Shown: one piece after another, positions 5,862 through 9,087 of the stretch
Layout: each line of letters opens with the position of its first letter
Position numbering within the stretch: the stretch's first letter is position 1
Assembly: GCA_011064905.1 (NCBI GenBank)
Contig: JAAKFW010000047.1
Location: 1-9,087, forward strand
DNA: 9,087 bases
Direction of reading: 5' to 3'
DNA from: Candidatus Anoxychlamydiales bacterium
Lineage (GTDB): Bacteria > Chlamydiota > Chlamydiia > Chlamydiales > SM23-39
The notes under the pieces: model-generated
Databases searched by the model: none
What the model was told of the DNA's origin: nothing
Seen by the model: the letters and a program-made list of their open reading frames with translations, nothing else
Program-made: the position numbers and the translations under genes

Positions 5862-6962
5862 ATGAATCTAACTTTAGTGTTTTCAAGAATATTTTTCTTT
5901 ATACTCAGTGTTTTTTTCATAACTATTTATATGGTAGGATCTACCATAGGAGATGTAACAATCAATGCTGCTATAGGCATAATTATAGGCGTTGTCTTTG
6001 CTTTTTTACTTTTTGGATTTGATATTTTATTTAGAAGGTTCAATCTAAGATCCTTTAATATTGCTATTATCGGGCTTTTCATCGGTTATTTAATGGGACA
6101 AGCTTTAGTTTTAATTTTAAATACAATTCTACAGATCAGCTCTAAAACATTTATTTTAACCCCACAATTTTTAGAAATTACGAAAATAGCTCTTTTCCTA
6201 TTTGGTTTATATCTAGGAACACTCATGACTATCAAAGCATCAGATGAGCTCTATGTTAGTATTCCTTTTGTAAAATTCACAGCTATAGCTCAAAAGAAAA
6301 AAGATCTATTGATTGATTCATCAATTTTAGCAGATTCAAGAATTATTGACCTCGCATCATCTGGCCTTGTAGATCACCATTTAGTGATACCTAGATTTAC
6401 AATAAAAGAGCTCTATGCTCAAGTAGAAATGGGAGAGGAACAATCCAAAGTCAAAGCCAAAAGGTGTATTGAAACCCTAAAGAAGTTAGAAGACATTTCA
6501 GCTTTAGAGCTGAGATATAATGATACAGATTTCCCTGAAATAAAAGATCAAACATCTAAGCTATTTAGATTAGCTAGACTATTAGATGCAAATATTTTAA
6601 CAGCAGATATCTCAAGAGTTCAAAGTGCATCAATCGAAGGCATTAAAATAATTAATCTCCATACTTTATCTAATGCTTTAAAACCTCTAATGCAAGCTGG
6701 AGAACAGATAAAAATAAAGATTCAACGCTACGGAAAAGAACCTCGTCAAGGTGTTGGTTATTTAGAAGACGGAACTATGGTAGTTGTAAACGGTGGTGGT
6801 GACTTTATCGGTGAGGTTATTGATGCTCAAGTTTTATCTGTTAAACACACTTCTAGTGGAAGAATGATTTTCTGTAATGCCTTTGATCATGAAGGCTCAA
6901 TTGATGGCTATGATGACCAAAGCGAAGAACAATATGAAGAAGAGCCGGATGACGAATATTAA
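5862..6962 (+). CDS. YacL-type membrane protein with PIN and TRAM domains
   Basis: The 366-aa protein has the layout of Bacillus YacL. Four membrane segments come first (about 6-26, 36-57, 66-91, 105-122), then a cytoplasmic PIN nuclease-fold domain (about 148-272) and a TRAM RNA-binding-type domain (about 283-337). The PIN domain begins LLIDSSILADSRI. Its acidic residues at family positions are D152, E183, D229 and D249 (TADIS in place of the commoner TND), so the metal site appears complete. The TRAM part contains GVGYLEDGTMVVVNGG. The acidic tail (DDQSEEQYEEEPDDE) is within the part overlapping acpS. AGGAGG (5847-5852) 9 nt before the ATG is the strongest ribosome-binding site in the window. 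The role is presumably RNA cleavage or binding at the membrane; the substrate is unknown. It overlaps acpS by 14 nt. Confidence 0.88.
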   Translation: MNLTLVFSRIFFFILSVFFITIYMVGSTIGDVTINAAIGIIIGVVFAFLLFGFDILFRRFNLRSFNIAIIGLFIGYLMGQALVLILNTILQISSKTFILTPQFLEITKIALFLFGLYLGTLMTIKASDELYVSIPFVKFTAIAQKKKDLLIDSSILADSRIIDLASSGLVDHHLVIPRFTIKELYAQVEMGEEQSKVKAKRCIETLKKLEDISALELRYNDTDFPEIKDQTSKLFRLARLLDANILTADISRVQSASIEGIKIINLHTLSNALKPLMQAGEQIKIKIQRYGKEPRQGVGYLEDGTMVVVNGGGDFIGEVIDAQVLSVKHTSSGRMIFCNAFDHEGSIDGYDDQSEEQYEEEPDDEY

Positions 6963-7320
6963 AGGTATTGGAACTGATATTATAGAAATTGAAAGGCTGC
7001 GCTTAGTTATTAAAAGAAAGGGACAACCATTTTTAGAAAAGATTTTCACAGAAGTTGAGAGAAAATACTGCATTAAATTCAAGGACTCAACATTACACTA
7101 TGCAGCTAGGTTCTCTGCAAAAGAAGCTATAGCAAAGGCTCTAGGCACCGGTTTTGGAAAAGATCTCTCTTTTTTAGATATTGAAATAACCAATGATGAA
7201 AAAGGCAAGCCTTTAGTCAATCTTTCAAAAGCAGCTGAAAAGAGATTTAATAGACCTAAAATATTGATTAGCATCTCTCATACTGATACTTTAGCAATTG
7301 CATTTGTAATGATCTCTTAA
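6949..7320 (+). CDS. acpS: Holo-[acyl-carrier-protein] synthase
   Basis: AcpS transfers 4'-phosphopantetheine from coenzyme A to the Ser of apo-ACP, switching on fatty acid synthesis. It normally works as a trimer in the cytoplasm. From the ATG at 6949 it is 123 aa, the usual size. GIGTDIIEIERL (6-17) carries the metal-binding Asp (D10), YAARFSAKEAIAKALGTG (51-68) has the conserved KEA Glu (E59), and SISHTDTLAIAF (108-119) is the C-terminal signature. The frame is open further upstream, to an ATG at 6877, but those 24 residues are only the out-of-frame acidic tail region of the PIN/TRAM gene, so 6949 is preferred. The resulting 14-nt overlap and weak Shine-Dalgarno suggest coupled translation. 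Its stop codon overlaps that of the convergent barrel gene. trxB lies nearby, and the two are recalled as neighbours in Chlamydia. Confidence 0.95.
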   Translation: MTNIKGIGTDIIEIERLRLVIKRKGQPFLEKIFTEVERKYCIKFKDSTLHYAARFSAKEAIAKALGTGFGKDLSFLDIEITNDEKGKPLVNLSKAAEKRFNRPKILISISHTDTLAIAFVMIS

Positions 7321-8129
7321 AATGAAAACGGAACTAAATAGCTCACAGAGAAAAAATTAACATTTTCAGGACATCTTTTAGATAAAACTCTTCTTTTATA
7401 CTCAAAGCTAAGAGTTCCCCAGACGCTTAATCGATAACCATATCTAAAACCAATATCAATATTTCTCTCTCTAATCTTTCCATACCCATCAAAATTAAAA
7501 ACATTTACAAGTTCTTGTTTCCCATAACCATGCATAGCATCAACGAACAGAGCCCACTTTCTTTTCTCATTTAGATTACCCTCTAAAGCAAAATTACCTC
7601 TAAGCCATGGAGACCCTCTATTTGCAACCCCAACAGCGCCATAAAACCAAAATCTAAACCTCCAGTAATCTAATCTCGAGAACTCTTTTCCAAAAGCTAA
7701 ATTCAATTCAAAATCAGAATTTGCATGGTATAAGGTAGACACATCTTTTAAACTATCCGATGATACAATTCTGAAATTTCCACCCAATGCAATACTCAAA
7801 GGATCTCCTAAAATATCATCTTTAAAAAGGTACCTTGTTTGAAAAGCTACCGATCTAAACCCAAAGTGTTGACGAGGAGTTTGAATAAATTCTAAATCTG
7901 AATCTATACTCCATTGCAAAGATGGAGAAAAAGACATATTAAAATGAACTAAATGGTTATTTGAAGAGTTATCTGGCTGAACTATAGCAGCATCGACTCT
8001 TGTGAAATGATAATAAGTATATTTACTTAAAAAATGAAATTCAAAAACATCACCAAACCAAGGAGCTCTCTCGAGAGCATAAATAGAGTTAATAAAAAAT
8101 ATACTAATAAGAAGTAATATTTTTAGCAT
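7317..8129 (-). CDS. Predicted outer-membrane beta-barrel protein, unrecognised family
   Basis: No function is recognised. From the ATG at 8129 the product is 270 aa and starts with a clear Sec signal peptide: MLK, a hydrophobic core at about 4-16, and likely cleavage after IYA (residue 18). The mature part lacks long hydrophobic helices. It is rich in Tyr, Phe, Trp and Arg, with alternating patterns (e.g. YWRFRFWFYGAVGVA), and ends SVSYLVPFSF with a terminal Phe, the classic signal for BAM-assembled barrels. About 250 residues would suit a 10-12-strand barrel. The frame is open upstream to 8186 inside trxB, but the signal peptide and the TAATG overlap with the trxB stop fix the start at 8129. 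Only one Cys (KRCPENV) is in the mature protein, unlike Cys-rich chlamydial envelope proteins. Translation is probably coupled to trxB. Confidence 0.8.
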   Translation of the reverse strand: MLKILLLISIFFINSIYALERAPWFGDVFEFHFLSKYTYYHFTRVDAAIVQPDNSSNNHLVHFNMSFSPSLQWSIDSDLEFIQTPRQHFGFRSVAFQTRYLFKDDILGDPLSIALGGNFRIVSSDSLKDVSTLYHANSDFELNLAFGKEFSRLDYWRFRFWFYGAVGVANRGSPWLRGNFALEGNLNEKRKWALFVDAMHGYGKQELVNVFNFDGYGKIRERNIDIGFRYGYRLSVWGTLSFEYKRRVLSKRCPENVNFFSVSYLVPFSF

Positions 8130-9082
8130 TAATTTAAATACCCTTTTTCTAGAAGATATTTTTCTGTATCTAAAGCAGCCATGCACCCAGAGCCTGCTGC
8201 TGTAATTGCTTGGCGATATGTATAATCTTGAACATCACCTGCTGCAAAAACTCCTTCTTTTGAAGTTTTTGATGTTCCTTTTTCTACTTTAATATAACCA
8301 TTTGGCCTTAATTCAATTTGATTATTTAAAAAACCAGTATTAGGAGAGTGTCCTATTGCAAAAAAAACACCAGCGGCTTTTCTTTTTTCAGTTTTATTCG
8401 TTTTATTGTTTTTCAAAATAACTTCTCTTACAACCGTGTCTCCTAATATTTCTATTATCTCAGAGTTCCATAAAACTTCAACTTTTGGATGATCTATTGC
8501 TCTTTTAGCCATAATTTTAGCTGCTCTAAGAGCATCTCTTCTATGTACAATATAAACTTTTTTTCCATATTTTGTTAAAAACACAGCTTCTTCAACAGCG
8601 CTATCTCCCCCACCGATTACAAAAAGCTCATTATCTCTGAAAATTGGAGCTGCGCCATCGCAAATAGCGCAAGCAGTCACTCCCTTTTGCCAAAACTCTC
8701 CATCTCTAGAGCCTTTAATATCTAATCTTTTAGCGTTAGCTCCAGTCGCTATTATTATACTATTAGTTGAAAATACGGATTTTGTACCTTTTACCACAAA
8801 AGGCTCTTTTGATAGGTCAACTTGCAGAACATCTTCAACAAGATTTATAGTACCAAATTTTTTTGCTTGAAGCTGCATATTTTCCATAAGCTTAGGCCCT
8901 ATTATAGATCCTGGGAATCCTGGAAAATTCTCAACTTCTGTCGTTGTCATTAACTGTCCTCCGATAGGACCTGACATAAAACCTTCGAATAAAATGGGGG
9001 ATAAATTTGCTCTAGCAGCATATATAGCAGCTGTGTAAGCTGCTGGACCCGATCCAATTATGACTATTTTTTTTCTATCCAT
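8129..9082 (-). CDS. trxB: Thioredoxin-disulfide reductase (NADPH, FAD)
   Basis: TrxB passes electrons from NADPH through FAD and a redox Cys pair to thioredoxin, sustaining cytoplasmic thiol reduction and ribonucleotide reductase. At 317 aa it is the usual low-molecular-weight bacterial type. Motifs: FAD-binding GSGPAAYTAAIYAARA (10-25), GGQLMTTTEVENFPG (41-55), active-site CAICDG (138-143; commonly CATCDG), NADPH-binding GGGDSAVEEA (157-166) with HRRD (180-183), and the second FAD motif GVFAAGDVQD (277-286). All key residues are present. The ATG lies 5 nt from the window edge, so its ribosome-binding site and promoter cannot be seen, but the N-terminus fits the family. Its TAA stop shares its last base with the ATG of the downstream barrel gene (TAATG). 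Confidence 0.97.
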   Translation of the reverse strand: MDRKKIVIIGSGPAAYTAAIYAARANLSPILFEGFMSGPIGGQLMTTTEVENFPGFPGSIIGPKLMENMQLQAKKFGTINLVEDVLQVDLSKEPFVVKGTKSVFSTNSIIIATGANAKRLDIKGSRDGEFWQKGVTACAICDGAAPIFRDNELFVIGGGDSAVEEAVFLTKYGKKVYIVHRRDALRAAKIMAKRAIDHPKVEVLWNSEIIEILGDTVVREVILKNNKTNKTEKRKAAGVFFAIGHSPNTGFLNNQIELRPNGYIKVEKGTSKTSKEGVFAAGDVQDYTYRQAITAAGSGCMAALDTEKYLLEKGYLN

Positions 9083-9087
9083 ATTTT

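Noticed and set aside
6877..6948. 24-codon N-terminal extension of acpS
   Set aside because: AcpS proteins begin a few residues before GIGTD. The extension is a Met/Lys-rich out-of-frame reading of the PIN/TRAM gene's 3' end.
8065..8078. Short palindrome gctctc-tc-gagagc within the barrel gene
   Set aside because: A 6-bp stem inside coding sequence with no supporting context; likely chance.
8130..8186. 19-codon N-terminal extension of the barrel protein
   Set aside because: It lies within the conserved 3' end of trxB in another frame, and it would bury the clear signal peptide that starts at 8129.
1..9087. Mobile elements, CRISPR arrays, tRNA or rRNA genes
   Set aside because: No transposase or integrase reading frame, no regularly spaced repeats, and no tRNA- or rRNA-like sequence was found on either strand.

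Overview
The window is AT-rich, gene-dense bacterial DNA (roughly 30% G+C by eye). It most likely comes from a member of the phylum Chlamydiota outside the Chlamydiaceae, an intracellular symbiont or parasite of eukaryotic cells. Three things point this way: ssb next to pepA and trxB close to acpS, both recalled as neighbours in Chlamydia; an Lgt whose N-terminus looks chlamydial; and two candidate host-interaction proteins at the left end. No 16S rRNA or other decisive marker is present, so the phylum call is an inference and no genus is assigned.

Left end (1-1204), accessory. The first 41 codons of a leftward gene carry an F-box-like motif, a eukaryotic ubiquitin-ligase adaptor module. A 249-bp AT-rich gap holds a perfect 16-bp inverted repeat, a weak terminator-like hairpin and a near-consensus sigma70-type promoter. 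That promoter faces a rightward gene for an unrecognised 276-aa protein with a Ser-rich N-terminus and two bilobed hydrophobic segments, the layout of chlamydial inclusion-membrane (Inc) proteins.

Middle (1196-5282), housekeeping on the minus strand, in transcription order: lgt (lipoprotein diacylglyceryl transferase, with an unusual hydrophilic insertion), ssb, pepA (leucyl aminopeptidase), and an RluA-family pseudouridine synthase. Gaps are 42, 136 and 6 nt. The 136-nt ssb-pepA gap holds overlapping AT-rich inverted repeats and possible promoters. rlmH (23S rRNA pseudouridine methyltransferase) runs divergently from lgt across a 44-nt gap containing a 16-nt palindrome.

Right part (5862-9082): a YacL-type membrane PIN/TRAM protein overlaps acpS (holo-ACP synthase) by 14 nt on the plus strand. 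On the minus strand, trxB (thioredoxin reductase) is joined through a TAATG stop-start overlap to a signal-peptide-bearing predicted outer-membrane beta-barrel protein. That gene converges on acpS with overlapping stop codons.

The core genes cover lipoprotein maturation, ssDNA binding, peptide turnover, rRNA modification, ACP activation and thiol redox. No tRNA, rRNA, CRISPR array or insertion sequence was seen. The part most worth following up is the F-box / inverted repeat / Inc-like cluster at 1-1204.
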